The notes: a model not told the origin generated them from the sequence alone. DNA of 64,000 bases from Paralichthys olivaceus (GCF_024713975.1 NC_091111.1:14920501-14984500), one strand, 5' to 3'; positions 36,801 to 49,848 are shown, counted from the stretch's first letter. Translations and numbers: made by a program.

Positions 36801-39800
36801 TGCATGAAGAAGTCGGTGTGTGTGCTCTGTGGGGGAAGTGCTTGCGACACAGTAATTGCCGACTGTAAGGACTGTGACATTAGTCAGGCAGTCAAATGAT
36901 GCACAGCTTCACATCAGCCTCATTTCAGATTTGTCCTCACTGACCGAGGCGGCTGCTGTTTTGACAAGTTTGTGCTTAGAGCAACACTCACTCGACATTT
37001 AGCGAATGTGCTTGTTTTCTATCGAAACCCTCGGGCAGATGTTATGATTGTAATCAGTTTCATCTCTGTGCATCCAGGAAGTAAACAAGGCAGGAAGCTC
37101 ATTAGAGTCTCCAATAAATATTCGAAATGCTCTCCTGCTACTTCTGTCGACATCTTTAAAAAAACTGCTTAAAACGTATTTTAATCTTCTTAATATGTCT
37201 GTTTTTAAGCTTCTGTTCTATTTTGACTACCTTCTTCACGTAAAGCACCTTGAGCTGGATTTTATTCTCTAAAAAATGATGTATAAATTAAGGTTATTAT
37301 TATTAATAAATGTAGCCAAAATGTGTAGCTTTTATAAAATAATATGCCTGTCGACACTTCTGTGGTGGTTGATCACCTCTTGTGCATCAACATACTACAC
37401 AAGTAATGCTTGAGTCCACGCCAATCCAATGACTTTATGTAGAGTATATTTACATTAGCCTTTTATTGCCTCTTTTCATTTATTATCTTTTGTTCATGCA
37501 CAGGCAAGAGCAGAGCTGACCCAAAATAATGAACATAAATAATTGTACACATGCACCCTGCAGCTAAAAACCAGATTTTAATGTCCAGCAGTCCCTCTTG
37601 CCTTCCTGTCTCGATACTTTCATCACCCTTTTCTCTCTAATCCTTCTATAAATTGTAAATAAAATGACAAAATATCAGAATGTGTGTTTTCATAGTATTT
37701 TATTGGTAAATTAAGATGTAAGCCATGAAGCTTTTGAAAGGAAAACGTCCATTTTACTGTGACTCACAGACGTAGCTTCCAGCCAAATTCAGTTTGGTTG
37801 GGGCTTCAGCCGGTGTTCCACCAGTCACTGGCACATAACCAGCCTTCATTTGGCTGCACTGCTATGATAGAAAAATCTCCAGGGACATGTAATGGTTACA
37901 TACACGGTCTTTAAGATGGAGGAGGTAGGCGTGTTTTGAAATGTCATGGAATCTGTATGAGGCTGTTTCTGCCCTCTGAGTCTGTCTGGTTGGAGTCAAA
38001 CAGGAACTGGACTGAGTGGACGTGTGAATATGTTTTTTGTTACTAATCCCTGTGTGTCTTCTTGTCCTGCCATCTCACTCCTGTGTTTCTTCCCTGACAG
38101 GTAACAAGCGTAGAGGCCTGCAGTGGGTAATAGATGTGACCATAGCGTACCCTAAAGCAAGACCCATGGACATCCAGACATGGATCTTTGGCTACAGGCC
38201 TCCTACAGTCACACATGTACATTACAGGTACGGACAAATGTCATTACATTCACATTTTCACTTTTACATCCGAGGTTGGTTCTTGCTTAGTTTATGATAC
38301 TGTCTTGTGGGAAAATATATATTATATGTACTGTCTCACTTTGATATGTAGAACAACAATGTTGTGCTTACCAGTGCTGATGTCACACTTCTGCTTTCAT
38401 ACATCTACCCAGCTGTATGACTTCTCCACCAAGAGAGAAAAGTATATTTAGTGCTCAGACCTTGAGACATCATACCATTCATGTGACTCACTTTACAAGC
38501 ACTCACCTCCAGAGGTACAACTTATCACTGATTTCCAAGTCCACCCTCTAATAACACAAGTTCCCTGCAGCAACACCTACCTTGCATACCTCAGCAGAGA
38601 GACCCACAATGGACCTTGACATGGGACACGTCACCTGCTGAATGTGTGGAACATTCCAGTCACTGTTCATGTTGCTTTTCTGTCTCCTTGATTGGAATTA
38701 GCTTTCGAAGAGGGTTTTTATCGCAGTTTAACTCGTAAAATTAGAATTCAGGGAAAATAGTGTTTACTTCAGGGCTGACTTTGCATAAAAATAATGACAT
38801 TTTTAAGCATCTACAGGGCTTCAGTGATTTTCAAACCCTGCTATGATGCGTTAAAAACGATATTAATGTTTATTATTTTTAATCAAATCAGTCAATTAAT
38901 AGTTCAAGTAAAATTTAAAGCAAAAATATTCCTTCCACTCCTTAGATGTAGCTGCTCAAGTGAGAGGATTATCCAGTGTTCTTTCTCATGAATCTCTGAC
39001 AACAAAACATTTCACATTAATAAATGCACATCAATATTGATAATAAAACATTAATAATATAATTCCGAGCAGCAGATAGTGTAAAACGACGTAGACACAA
39101 GAACACGTATGACATAGAATATTAATAGGCAAGAAAAGAACAGAAAGTTGAGAGAAATATGTACAATATACACCTTTCCTTCCAAATGGAAATATTATGG
39201 GTAGAGAGAAGTACAGTGGCACAGGATGATTGCACAAGGCTACACACTGTATTTGTGCATTATGTATAGAGAAATATTGATAGCTATGTCACAGTTCTGC
39301 TTTTGTACTAGTTAAAAGTGTTGAAAGAAATTCTAAATTTCACTGACTTTAAGAAGAAATGCTGACATAGTAGAATGGCATGAGGACTTCCATAGACAAC
39401 AGAGCAAATTCAGCCCAGAATAGAAACTAACCTAAACTACAGAACTACAATCAATATTCCACATTCTGTAGCTAAAAAGATCTCTGCTCTAATGCAGAGT
39501 AAATGCACTGCCCCTTGTCCTGCTCTCACTGCCCTCTGGCTTCCCCTCTGTTGCTAATCCCTCCACTTGAGGATATGATATAATGAAGGTGGGCCAGGAT
39601 CCGATTTTCTGTAGACTCAGTCCAAGGTCCACTGTATATTGTCCTGACAGGGTAGATCATTAGTGATGTATCCAGGCTCAGGCAGGAGTCATCAGGTAGA
39701 AGTCGTCTTGACCCTTAATGTTCCTTTGCACTCCTCCGCAACTTCCTGACACAGCTCCCGTAAGAGTGTAACCTCTGCATGCAGGTTGGGATCGGGGAAA

Positions 39801-42800
39801 GTAAAAGGTGATTTATGAACCCTGGCTTGCCGGATCTCTCTCAAAAGGCTCCTCTGCCCGCCTGGACTAGCAAAGGACTCATTAAGTCTGTAATTAGACG
39901 AGCAGAGGATGCACTACTCCCACCCCACCTCGGGGACTCTCTAATCAGCCATCGACACAATCAGCTTCCCTCGCTCGGTCAGCAGCTCTGCATCCTGGGG
40001 ACAGGCACCCGACCAGGCTGAAGGCACAGCTGTTCCGGCTACGTGTGTGCACACTAGCTGCTCACTGTGTCGACGGCACAGATCACAGAGAAGTTTGATG
40101 CAGGTGCAGAGTCAACAAGAGGATTAGTCTGCCTGCCGATCAAGGGAACACTGTGGGGGGGGTGAGCAATATGATGCAGATAGGAGAGGTGGCTAGACGA
40201 GTGTGCCGCTCAGCCACAATGTTTCTGCTGTGTCAGCGCAGGACATACACAGTTTACAGACATGACCTCTGGGTAAAATCCAGAGAATAGCCTTCGGAGT
40301 TTCCCCAGAATTCCCCTTTCAAACATGCACAATGCAGCGGGAGGTCTGCACAGAAAAATTCACAACAGCATCAAATCCTCCGCGATATTCAGACGAGAGG
40401 TGGAGCAGCCGGGTGCAGCAGACAGAGACAGGATGTGACTTCAATGTGAAGTTAACACATAAGCTGTTGACTGGGAGGACACAATGGTGGTTTTCCACAA
40501 CAATGTGGTCATGTGCAAAATTGAAATTGAAAGATCCTTTGTCTTTACTAAGAGCCAATTTGGACTTGAAACATTGTGCTCGTGTGAGATAGTAGAAATT
40601 TCAAGGGGTGTTAAAAGACACAAAGTGAAGTAAAAACCAGCCTGACTGATATCGGAATGAATAAAGCTTCAAAATGATTATCCTAAAAGTCATGAAATTA
40701 ATAGTGTTATCAGAAAAGAGACAGAATACAGGACTGTCAGACACCGTACAGTGCAATGACTGACAACAAGCAGAGTGTCAGCTGTCGGCCTTTATCGGTG
40801 ATTCAGCATATTGGATCTGCAGTGGAGGCAGCGGGTAAGAGAGAGAGCTTTCTGACTGTCGGCTCAGTTTAGCAAATCACCGATTTCACCCATTTAGTGT
40901 GGTGTCACCTTATTTTTGCAGCCATCTCCTCTTTTCTTGTTCCACGAGCAGAAGAAGAGCAGAGACAGTTAAACCACCAGCTGAGCAGAGAAATCCTCGG
41001 CCAGTTTGTTTTTGTTTCTTTCGGAGATGCTGCCTCTTCTTGTTTTATTTTTTTGGATTATAAATACAGACTGCTGACCTAGTTATTCATTTCGTCCCTC
41101 ACAGGAATTGAGCATAGGTGTATGTGAGCCGGTCGTGATCTGCAGCCTTTGTTGTGCGATGCACGAGAAGAATTTGATCTTCGATAAGTCACCTTGGAGC
41201 CTTAAATGCGACTGCTGTTTTTATATCTGACCTTGATCACAAACCGCCATTCTCCTCCTCTGGTGTCATTTTATGGAACTGTGTAGATTACTGCCGCGCC
41301 TCAACCTCAGCTTCAAAACAGTCAGCTGAGTATTGAGTAATATTCTAGATGAATCCACACTGAGCACTTTTTATAAAAAAATCCTTCTGCCTCCCTCCTT
41401 CCGTCCCTGCCTCCCGTCCTCACCCCTCAGCTCCACCCTCCTCCCTCACTGTCTCCTGCCCTCTCTCCATATAATCTCAGCCTCCCAGGCTGCAGCATCA
41501 TAAGCCCTCTGTGAATGGCAGATGGGAGAGCTAGGTGGGTGTACAGAGGCCAAGCGAGGGCAGTAGTGGGTGTTAAATACGTTGAAATCTTTTTCTTTTA
41601 TAATGCACATTCTCCTCTGTATTTTTTTGTGCTGCTCTGTGTGTTTCTGCTGTTTTGAAAATATCTGAAAGGTGACGTGATTTATGGAGTCGGCGTCTTG
41701 CCTGGTCATCACATGCACGTTTGCACACCTGGCTCTCTCTCCGAGACAGGACACACACACAGAATTGTTGAGCTTGCTGCCGTAAATGCCATTTTTAAGA
41801 TATCTGAGGCAGATTTTTTTTAATCTTAACACTTTGTTCGTTGTCTGTAGATACTGTAAATCAGACGCTACATTTCCAACTGTTTTTTTTTTTTACCAAT
41901 TTGTGTTTATTGAGGTCCTCACCTGGATCAATATCCCTCACGCTGGTGTTTACCTGTGAGCATAATGAGTGGCCTTGGTAATTAGAGATGGTGCCTGGGA
42001 ATAATGAATGAGTAGAGGGTTTTTTCTTTGTTCTTTCTTTTTTCAAAGCTGAGGATCGTCAGAGTGCGTGTCACCATAGAAACACGTTACAGGAGTCATC
42101 CCCACACACACTGAAATCATTCCACTGAGAATCCTCCTCAAGAGTTGTTAAAGTTCAGGCCCATTAGCAAAGGAAGAAGTTATCAGATTGCAGCTTTAAA
42201 AGTAGAAATACATCAATGTGAAATTGAAAGTATGTAATGTAGGACTTCATACAGGTCAGTGGGATGTAAAGTGATTTGCAGATGCTTAGAGTCCGACTGA
42301 TTTATCGATTGGCCGACAGATATGAGTCTTTCACAGAAATATCAATAACAGCATTTGTTTGCTGATATGAAAATCAGAATTCAGATTCTACATATTTGTG
42401 TTTTCTTTTTATTGATAGTTATTCATAAGAAAGTTTATGGTTAAACTGTAAAATAACAAGCCTCAGTTACATTTATTTATCATAATGGTTTCATAACGAC
42501 ATCTTTGGAATTATTGGAATTTGTTGTTATTTCAATATTTATCGACCAATATATCGATATAATCTTTTATATTTTTCACTCCCTGATGTTGGATGAGAAC
42601 ATAACAGTCTCCTTCTTCACTGTTTAATTGACCTCAAACATGAACTGTCATGGGGTGAGCTGACGTCTGTCCTCCATACATACCAGTAACAGTGGTTTTT
42701 ATGGTCCCTTCCTTGTGACCTCTGCACTGATACCAGGTCGACACTCCAACACCAGGCTGTTAATAACCTCTGAATGGCTCCGCCCACAGCCGACATCTCT

Positions 42801-45800
42801 CTCTCATGTGTCCCCCCATTACCGCAGCAGCACTCTGTCATGTGGTGACGGTGACAAGGTGAAAGTGTGCTGCTGTCACGTAGACACACAGATCGATGTG
42901 GAGTTAAAAGAGGACAAAAACATGGTCATGTTTGCTGATCACCTGAGTTCAGATACAACCCAGGTTTTCTAGGTTAAAGGTAAATGTTCCAGCCATAATT
43001 ACATCTGTTGTAATCTTGTGGTGGTGATGATGATGATTGTAGGCAAATCTGCGCTTGATAAGCAGTCGCTATGTGTGAACCCGTCAAGGACGCGATTTGC
43101 ATATTGTTTTATATGAAGTGTTAAAACTAAAACTGGGCCAAGAGGGTTTCCAAACTTCTCAGTTTTAGTTGCTCACAAAGTCTGGTGGAGTTTTAACTGC
43201 AGCAGTGAATTTTTTGGGGAAACTAAAACCCATTAGTGTGGATGTCCCCTCAGAGTAGCTCCAGCTATAAAACCAGAACCTGTGTTCAGGTTTCTCAAAC
43301 CAGGATATAATGTTTACATACAGTACATAACTCAAAAGACAGATCATTACCAGGACACGGTTTCACATGTGACAGCGTCCATTGCTTCTATCAGTCAGTT
43401 CTAATTTTAAACAAACAAATAATTTGATCACCCTCACCAATAATACTAAGTGATAATCTGACTGCTCATTGGAACAAGAACGTGATAACTAGGTTTGGTA
43501 TTGGTATTTAATACTTGTCCTGTAAAAACTATGTGCAGCTATTTTTAAGTCACTGATGTAAGAATATCATCGTTTGCAGTAACTCAGTGATCGTTCAGCC
43601 ATAAAGCTTTAAGTACTCTGAATACTTTTTCTTTTTTTTTTGAACAAAAAGTACTCTTGCGTATCAACACGTCGGGGGATTTCTCAGCTCTCCTCCCTCT
43701 GGCTGAGACGTTTTTTACATTGGTTGGGGAAGATTCTGCCACGTCCGTTGTTCTGCCTCTAACCATTTCCTGGAACACTGACGGGGTCTAGTCGGAGAGG
43801 AAGCAGATTAAAGACTAAATGGAGCAATTAACGAGTGGAGTCCGACCATCCCTAGACTTCTCTCTGGCTGTAGATAAGCACTTCTTAGCCCTCCATGAGG
43901 AAGAGCCCTTAAGAGCGATGTGCAGTGTGTGTGGTTTACTAAGGATCCCCATCGAGCACAAAAGTTAAATTATAGAAGGAAGTCTCTGCTCTTTATCCAG
44001 CATAGCACTAACAAAACAAACACACATGTTTAGTTTAACATAACAACTTCCTCTTTGTTTGATCGGTGGTTTCACTCCTGAGGAAAATCAAGAGAAAGAA
44101 ACTTAAAGGCAGCAGTTTGGGATTTGGATGATGAGCCTTATCTTAACTAGAATAAGAGGGGGATGGACTGGAGATGGAGATTGGTGCCCGAGCGCAGGCC
44201 TCCCAGGGCGCCTTTTTGTTTTTCAAGATTTCACAGCCAGAGAGATTTAGGGGCCGTATAGACTCCCCAAACAATGACTGGCTGCCCTCCAAAGAGCCTT
44301 GTTCAGTGGACAGACTTTTCTCAGTCGCAGTCCAAACTTAATTAGCCTCTCAGCCCAGTTTGGAGGGAAAACGATATCTCAAGAATAAGGTCTCTGGAGC
44401 TAAATGGTTCAAATGAGGCAGTGAGTAGTTTCTGATTCACTTTGTTTCTGTAGAAACTAGTCACAGAAGTTGCAGTGAGGATGTGGTTGGTCAAGACTTG
44501 GTAGAAGTCAGATGTTGGGTATCAACTGGAGAAGCTGCAGCTCTCTCCCCCAGCTGTCTCTCTCAGGGTGTCAGGTTAAGAAGCAGGTCAGTGCCAAGTG
44601 GGTGAGGGTGGAAATGAGTGCTCTGCCGTGGCCCCACGCCAACATGTCACCACCAGTTCCTCACCACCACCACCACCACCACTACTGTACTCTCTCACAC
44701 AAGCCACCATCCATTTTCACTCGACACAATAAGGACACTGTAGAGCGACGTTTCAATTTTTCACTCTAACGAGGGAGCGTTGCCAGTAACTGTTTGGCTC
44801 GCTGTCGTCGTTCATTGTAATGCTGCTGCAACTCGCTGGTGAGTTGATCAATCAGTCTGTTTATTTTCTCTGAGTCGGAACAAGATCACTGATGTTGAAC
44901 TGAAGTACAACCTGTCACATCTGTAACGTCTCCATCAAACTTGTATTTGATGCTACAATTATTTATTCTCATCACACTCTTTGATCAACTGTATACAGAC
45001 GAATAGATTGTTGGAATTATGTTTTATTCCATTCGTCTATTTAATTGTTCAAGCAAAAATGCAAAAAACAGATCAATCATGAAAATGATCTCTAGTTGCA
45101 GCCATAATCAGACCTGGAGCAGGATGATGTAATTGGTAACATCCTAAAATCTAGAGTTTGGTGCTTTCATGGCAGGAAATAATACTTTTGATTCCATCCA
45201 TGATCTATATCGCTCATTTTTTAAGGCTCTTGATCCAAAACTTGAGCCAAACTCAAATGTGCTCAGAGGCCTGTGTTGTCACCCAAACACCCTGATTTCT
45301 GCATGAATATTTCAGCTGCAGGAAAATGTTGTGGCAACCAGCTGCCACCACCCAAGTCCCCTAAAAGAGCAAGTGGTGCAAGCCGGTTCCTATTTTTCTC
45401 CGCCCAGAATTACAGAGATATCAGTTCCTGTACTGGTTCAGGTGTGAAACGCTCATGAGGTTTGTGACGTCAGATCTTATATGTTATCATATGTTTAATC
45501 ATAACAGCAGCACCATCACTGATTAATGCTCCTGAAAAAATATGGTTATATTCTCCACATTCAAAACAAAACCTAAACCACAAATTACCACCTGTCACTG
45601 CGACTAGAAAGCAGCTAACAGGAAAACACTGCTTCTACTGTCTTGGTGACGACTTGTTTGATTTATTTTTTGCTTTAATTGCTTCTCTCTGTCCACATGT
45701 TATAATGTCGGTCTCATTATTAGAGGTTACTGATGTGTCTGTTGTTCTCAGCCTGTCTCTGAACTTCCTCTTTCCTCGGAGGTGCATCAGAGCTGGTTGT

Positions 45801-48800
45801 TGGTTCCTGTGGCACAGCAACACGAAAGAAACCTGATAATCACAGACACATAAGGAGAAGCTTTTGTTGAATGTCTCGCTCTGACCTCTAATCACCCGAT
45901 CAGGTAGCTGCAGAAGCCCGGTTCCTGTTTTTCGGGCAGCCTGAGCCACTCGTGTGGGGGCTGGTTGTAGCTGTTTTCAAAAGCGGTTTTATCTTGAAAA
46001 ATTCCACTTAATTGGAACCTTTGATGGATGAAAGCTGCTGATTTTAGTTGGTTTTATCTTGAGTTTAACCAGAGTTTCATGCCACCGGGGACATAAAAGT
46101 TGGTTTACAGAACCTTGTTGTTGAGCAACACCCACACAGTGAACCGCTGGATAATGAGGAGAAGTGTCCAAAGATATGCATTTGAAATATAGGAACTGAT
46201 GTCTGTGTTGAATCATCAGCTCCTTCTCTTCTGGTCTGTGGAACAAGGAGGCCAAGCCATTTCCTGATTTGGTCATAGAGACCGCTTCAGTTCAAAGACC
46301 AAGTTTTTACTATAGCGACTGTCCATTTGCACCTTCGGTACGTCCTCTGTGACGGGACCTGACAATGTGGACTCAGCGATCAAGTAAACCTTTAAATCAG
46401 ACGGCACTGGTTTACTTCACAGGACTTAAAAAGTGTTAAATGTGTTTATTGTCATTATTTTGTGTTTTTATTATATTGATAATTATATTTACATACTTTT
46501 GCATGATTATTGTCATTATCATTAAAGTCATAGTTAATTATATTAACGTTCAAAATTATCAAAGTGCAAAATATAACTCATCAATACATGTGCAGATTAT
46601 TTTCTTGATTAAATAGTTCTGGCAATAAAATGTAATGTATATTCTCCCATTAAATTCACATCTTCATATTCCTTATGTCATCTGACCAACAGTCAGAAAC
46701 CTAAGAATTCAACTTATATTTAAATTAAACAAAAAAATGCATCCAATCCTGACATTTCAGAAGTTGGAAGCATCATATATTTCACATTTTTGCCTCGAAG
46801 CAAATAGATTTTTCTGATTCTCAACTAATCATTTCAGCTCTACACTTTTATTTTCATGATTTATTAACCTGCTAATTACTTTCTTGATGGATCACAGAAA
46901 TCATTCAGTAAATAAAATATCAACACAAGTCTCATATGTTCTTCCAGAGCCCAAGCAATCATTTCAAAATCCAAAGAAACCCAAAGATATCCAGCTATCA
47001 TCATACCGATAATATATGACAAGGATAATAAAATATTGACATTTGATTTGTTGATTGATTTTATGTTTAAACATACATTTTTTACACTCATAATCAAAAT
47101 TGAGACTCATTCAGAACCTTTGGAATATTTCTAATTCTGTATGAATGACATTTTATTCGGGTGATTCATGTAAATACTGACTCATGTAGCTGCCGCAGTC
47201 ACTGAGGCTGTGAGTCGTCACCGTACCTTCATACCTGCAACATAGGAAGGATACGTGCCTGTCTTTTTGAGCAGCAACTAAAAGTAAGGACATCATCCTG
47301 ACAGCAGAACTGTTGCCTTCCCCGAGATTGCTTTTTAAGATATATCGAACACTTTACCAATCAATACGGTATCACTTATTACTGCCCTCTTCCAGAAGCC
47401 TCCCTCACAGGCACAGATGTACTTTTACTGTTATCCGGTCGGGAAATATTGAGCAAATGTTGAGTGCAGAGGAAATGCTTTGTCTGAGGGAGGAGACAGT
47501 AACCTCTGTTTGAAGGTGACCAGGAGCTGCCTGTGTGGGAGTGCAGCCTACTAGGGACCCCTTCTGGCTACAAACAAGACTTCCTCTGCTTGTGGAACTG
47601 ACCCTTTTTATCAGCCTCCTACTGTTTTCACAATGTCGGCCAGCGCAGCAGTCTTCCTGTTTCTCATTGTGATTGTTAAAAAAAAAAAAAAGAAATACTT
47701 TATCGTCCTACTTTTAAAAAAAAATACTTTTTTCCAAAAGATCAACCTTTAGAGGATAAAAATATAAAAAGAGAACCAAAACATGTTTTCAGGGTATTTT
47801 CAAATTTTTACAATCTTTAATGTTAAACCATGAATATGTAATAATCCATCCACCCATTATCTACAACGCTTATCCTTTGAGGGTCGGAGCTGGAAGCAAT
47901 CCCAGCTGACATTGGACGAGAGGCCGGGTACTTCCTGGTCATCGGCTGATCGCAGATCCAACATACAACCACGCACGCTCACATTCATATGTGCAATCAT
48001 CAATTAATCTCACCTCATATGTAATAAGAATTATACATATATACATAATCTTCGTTTAACGCTTTAAAGCTTAAGCACAAAGTCCTTCCCAACTATAGGA
48101 TTCGCTGATATGCGGGTTGCATAACAACGTCTAAGAAATGTTTTACTCCATCGCTATAAGCTCTGTCATGATGGGTATTCTTGCTGAAGACAGTGAATTG
48201 ATTAATTTGCTAATAACTGTACCACTGCAGCCCAACACACTTAGGACAGTGTCTGATTAATAGACGCTAACATCCCGGCCACTTCGCACCGTGTCAGGGT
48301 TTCATGGTGTCTCTGCTCGCTGTGACAGTGCTGCCTCGGAGCTGTGACTTCTCACTTTCTTGACAGCAAAAACGGATTCACCTTTTGCCGTCTGATTTTT
48401 TTTTTTCTGACTTGCCTCTTACAGCTGCTTTGTGGAGCGACACTGCTCGACCGTGTCTCCTGTTGCGTCCCCCCCTCTCAGCACTCCTGTCTCCCTGTGA
48501 CACTCTGACGAGCTTCGCCATTTAATGAATCCCTAAAACAAGCTGAAGCCGCCGCAAACACACAAACCGCTGTAATAGACTCCGGGTTTGAAAGAGACTC
48601 GCTCTGCTCGGGGACCACCGCTGACACCCCGGGTTTTTCGACTGCAGCTTCCTCGACGGATCAATGCAGACAGTTTCTGCTGAGAGAGACTTCATTTATC
48701 AGGTTTTTTTTTTCTGCTTCATCGTCACTGTCTGTCTCTCTTCCTTCAGGATGTACCCAATAAAAGAGGTTCCTGTGGAGGCAGAGGCCCTGACTGACTG

Positions 48801-49848
48801 GCTGTATCAGAGGTTTGTGGAGAAAGAAGAGTTGCTGGCCTACTTCTACGACACAGGTCTGTCTCGCCATGTCAGTCTGCTGAAGTCAAACTGTAATGAT
48901 TGTGAAACTGTTGCACACTTTATCTTTCACACATGAATGTTTTTGGAGGAAATGACTGACGCCAGCTGCTCCCTTCAGTAGATATTTTACATGGTAGTGA
49001 GTAATTACTCCTTTGTCACCATCATTACTTTCTGTCGAGTTGTGCACCAGTGTCATTTTTCACATTATGTTGTGGATAGATTTACACTCAGAGAGTAACT
49101 GTGCTGAACTCTATAGTAAATAGAGAGTGATTCAGACACAGTGTTTGAGCTTCAAGCCTCTGGGCGTTTGTTTCCTACGGTAATGTTTGACTAACATTAG
49201 AGCAGCGCTGTTGCTAGGAAACCTGCTGTCAACGTCCGTGGTGCATTCACTGAGCATATTTTAGCCGTGTTTGTTATACAAACAATCATAAAAGTGGGTT
49301 TTTCCTGACATTTCTTAGCTGTAAACCGCTCAAAATTTAATCCTCTGTCATTCATCTGTATCACACACTTTTGTCATGTTATTGCATCAGCTGCTGAGTC
49401 ATGTTGTCATAGGACGGAGCTCAGAAGCTCTGCAGCTCTTACTTCAGGGCAGAATATTTCCCCGGACCATTACAACTTTGAGTGACGTACGTGTACAATG
49501 ATGGTTCGAACACACGAGTCAGTGAAGCACAGTCAGCCACAATTTAAAGATAAGCCCGTGTAAAAAGTAAGCAGTGTAAACGACTCATAATGAAAAGAAA
49601 AAGATGTTTTTCTGAGACGTCGTCATCCTGGTGGAAGAAATGCTAAGAAATCGGCCTAAGAGCTAAATACTGATGCTTTTGTCCGTCTCTCAACAGGATC
49701 CTTTCCCTCTCTGGACGGACACAAGGTGGCAGTTTCCCGGCAAATGACCCTGGACCCCGTGTGGCTGTGCATCATCCAGTCGTTTGCTTTTGCCTCCGGC
49801 TACATGTGGTACAGCGTCCTCCTGTACCTCTACTGCTGTTTATTTTGA
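18883..49848 (+). CDS. LPGAT1: Lysophosphatidylglycerol acyltransferase 1 (7 coding exons)
   Basis: LPGAT1 is an ER membrane lysophospholipid acyltransferase of the PlsC/AGPAT fold that remodels phospholipids. Coding exons: 18883-19120, 26546-26664, 29171-29266, 32712-32991, 38101-38227, 48750-48856, 49697-49848. They sum to 1119 nt, giving 372 aa (human 370). A hydrophobic N-terminal segment covers roughly residues 13-50. The catalytic HX4D motif is NHQSTGD (His101 to Asp106), and the FPEGG substrate-binding motif is at 182-186. A C-terminal hydrophobic segment ends in YLYCCLF. I chose the ATG at 18883 because an in-frame ATG at 18838 lies upstream of the exon acceptor, inside intron 1. The residues after the start ([16 protein letters not shown]) align with human MAITLEEAPWLGWLL. 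Introns total about 30 kb, far more than in the neighbouring genes. Confidence 0.96.
19121..26545 (+). other. LPGAT1: LPGAT1 intron 2 (7.4 kb)
   Basis: No exon, RNA gene or long ORF is supported. It contains one recognisable interspersed element, the SINE-like copy at 23060-23256. The remainder is AT-rich unique-looking sequence with occasional short homopolymers. Confidence 0.6.
23060..23256 (+). repeat. SINE-like interspersed repeat, 5' half, sense orientation
   Basis: The segment reads through a tRNA B-box-like GAGTTCAAACC (23089-23099), then CTGGGGTTTGCATGTTTTC, CTTCCCACAGTTCAACAAC, GAGACTCAAAATTCTC and ATCAGCCCTGTGACAGACT. I recognise this order from a very common fish repeat. The other half, in the opposite orientation, is at 47845-48015, and the two share a short overlap around the 'cagccctgtgacagactgg' region. 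The B-box-like word suggests a tRNA-derived SINE, but that is inference. Confidence 0.65.
26665..29170 (+). other. LPGAT1: LPGAT1 intron 3 (2.5 kb)
   Basis: No coding or RNA feature is supported apart from the interspersed repeat copy at 28410-28640. A purine-rich stretch of Gs near 29018-29060 lies about 110 bp before the acceptor. Confidence 0.55.
28410..28640 (+). repeat. Teleost retroposon-like repeat, copy 2 (LPGAT1 intron 3)
   Basis: It opens with AGAGCACACAGCTTCGCCAAG and carries AAATTAAATGGGTTCTGCCC, CCCTCCACCAAATTTGATTG and GCAAATGCAAACAAACGGG. These blocks are collinear with the copy at 14600-14900, in the same orientation. Sequence divergence between the copies is high, so both insertions look old. 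Confidence 0.65.
29267..32711 (+). other. LPGAT1: LPGAT1 intron 4 (3.4 kb)
   Basis: No gene is supported. A transposon-like remnant lies at 31668-31737. The acceptor before the exon at 32712 has a strong poly-T tract. Confidence 0.55.
31668..31737. repeat. hAT-like transposon end remnant
   Basis: The stretch GGGGCCCCCTC ... GGGCCCCAGACAATTGCC ... TTGCAGCGCCCCTGA resembles the end of a common fish DNA transposon whose terminus reads CAGGGGCG on the other strand. Only one end is visible and no transposase sequence is present. Class assignment is from memory of similar termini. Confidence 0.45.
36605..36642. repeat. (GT)n microsatellite
   Basis: An almost pure GT tract of about 38 bp is interrupted once by TC (GTGTCTGTGT). 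It lies in LPGAT1 intron 5. Confidence 0.9.
37060..37310 (+). repeat. Retroposon 3' tail remnant, copy 1
   Basis: The segment ends with TAAAGCACCTTGAGCTGG, then GATGTATAAATTAAGG and a TTATTATTATT tail. In fish LINE/SINE 3' ends the order 'taaagcactttgag ... gctatataaataaag ... ttattatta' is typical, and this copy follows it with decay. A second remnant is at 55440-55697. Confidence 0.5.
42290..42565. repeat. Degenerate interspersed repeat (TCCGACTGATTTATCGATTGG type)
   Basis: The phrase GTCCGACTGATTTATCGATT, followed by GGCCGACAGATATGAG and ending near CGACCAATATATCGATATA, recalls a fish repeat built on 'gtccgaccgatatatcggttggccgatata'. The two ends are related in sense. The copy is heavily diverged, and the family is recalled, not searched. 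Confidence 0.4.
44661..44686. repeat. (CAC)n microsatellite
   Basis: Eight CAC-type units occur in LPGAT1 intron 6. They produce a poly-His run in one reading frame, which explains the 85-aa ORF there. Confidence 0.85.
47845..48015 (-). repeat. SINE-like interspersed repeat, 3' half, antisense orientation
   Basis: The plus strand reads CCATCCACCCATTATCTACA, CGCTTATCCTTTGAGGGTC, GCAATCCCAGCTGACATTGG, ACGAGAGGC and later CACGCTCACATTCATATG. This is the reverse complement of the 3' part of the repeat family seen at 23060-23256. It lies in LPGAT1 intron 6, in the opposite orientation to the intron 2 copy. Confidence 0.7.

Larger units (their letters stand above)
32992..38100 (+). other. LPGAT1: LPGAT1 intron 5 (5.1 kb)
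   Basis: No gene is supported. It contains a GT microsatellite (36605-36642) and a retroposon-type 3' tail (37060-37310). The remainder is AT-rich. Confidence 0.55.
38228..48749 (+). other. LPGAT1: LPGAT1 intron 6 (10.5 kb)
   Basis: This is the largest intron of the window. No exon or RNA gene is supported. Recognisable contents are a degenerate repeat at 42290-42565, a CAC microsatellite at 44661-44686 and an antisense SINE-like copy at 47845-48015. The stretches between them show no ORF with recognisable motifs. Enhancers could reside here, but I cannot identify them. Confidence 0.55.

Noticed and set aside
39815-40021. Short Pro/Leu-rich ORF and moderately GC-rich stretch in LPGAT1 intron 6
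   Set aside because: No recognisable domain, no plausible splice partners and no codon-like conservation that can be judged from one sequence.
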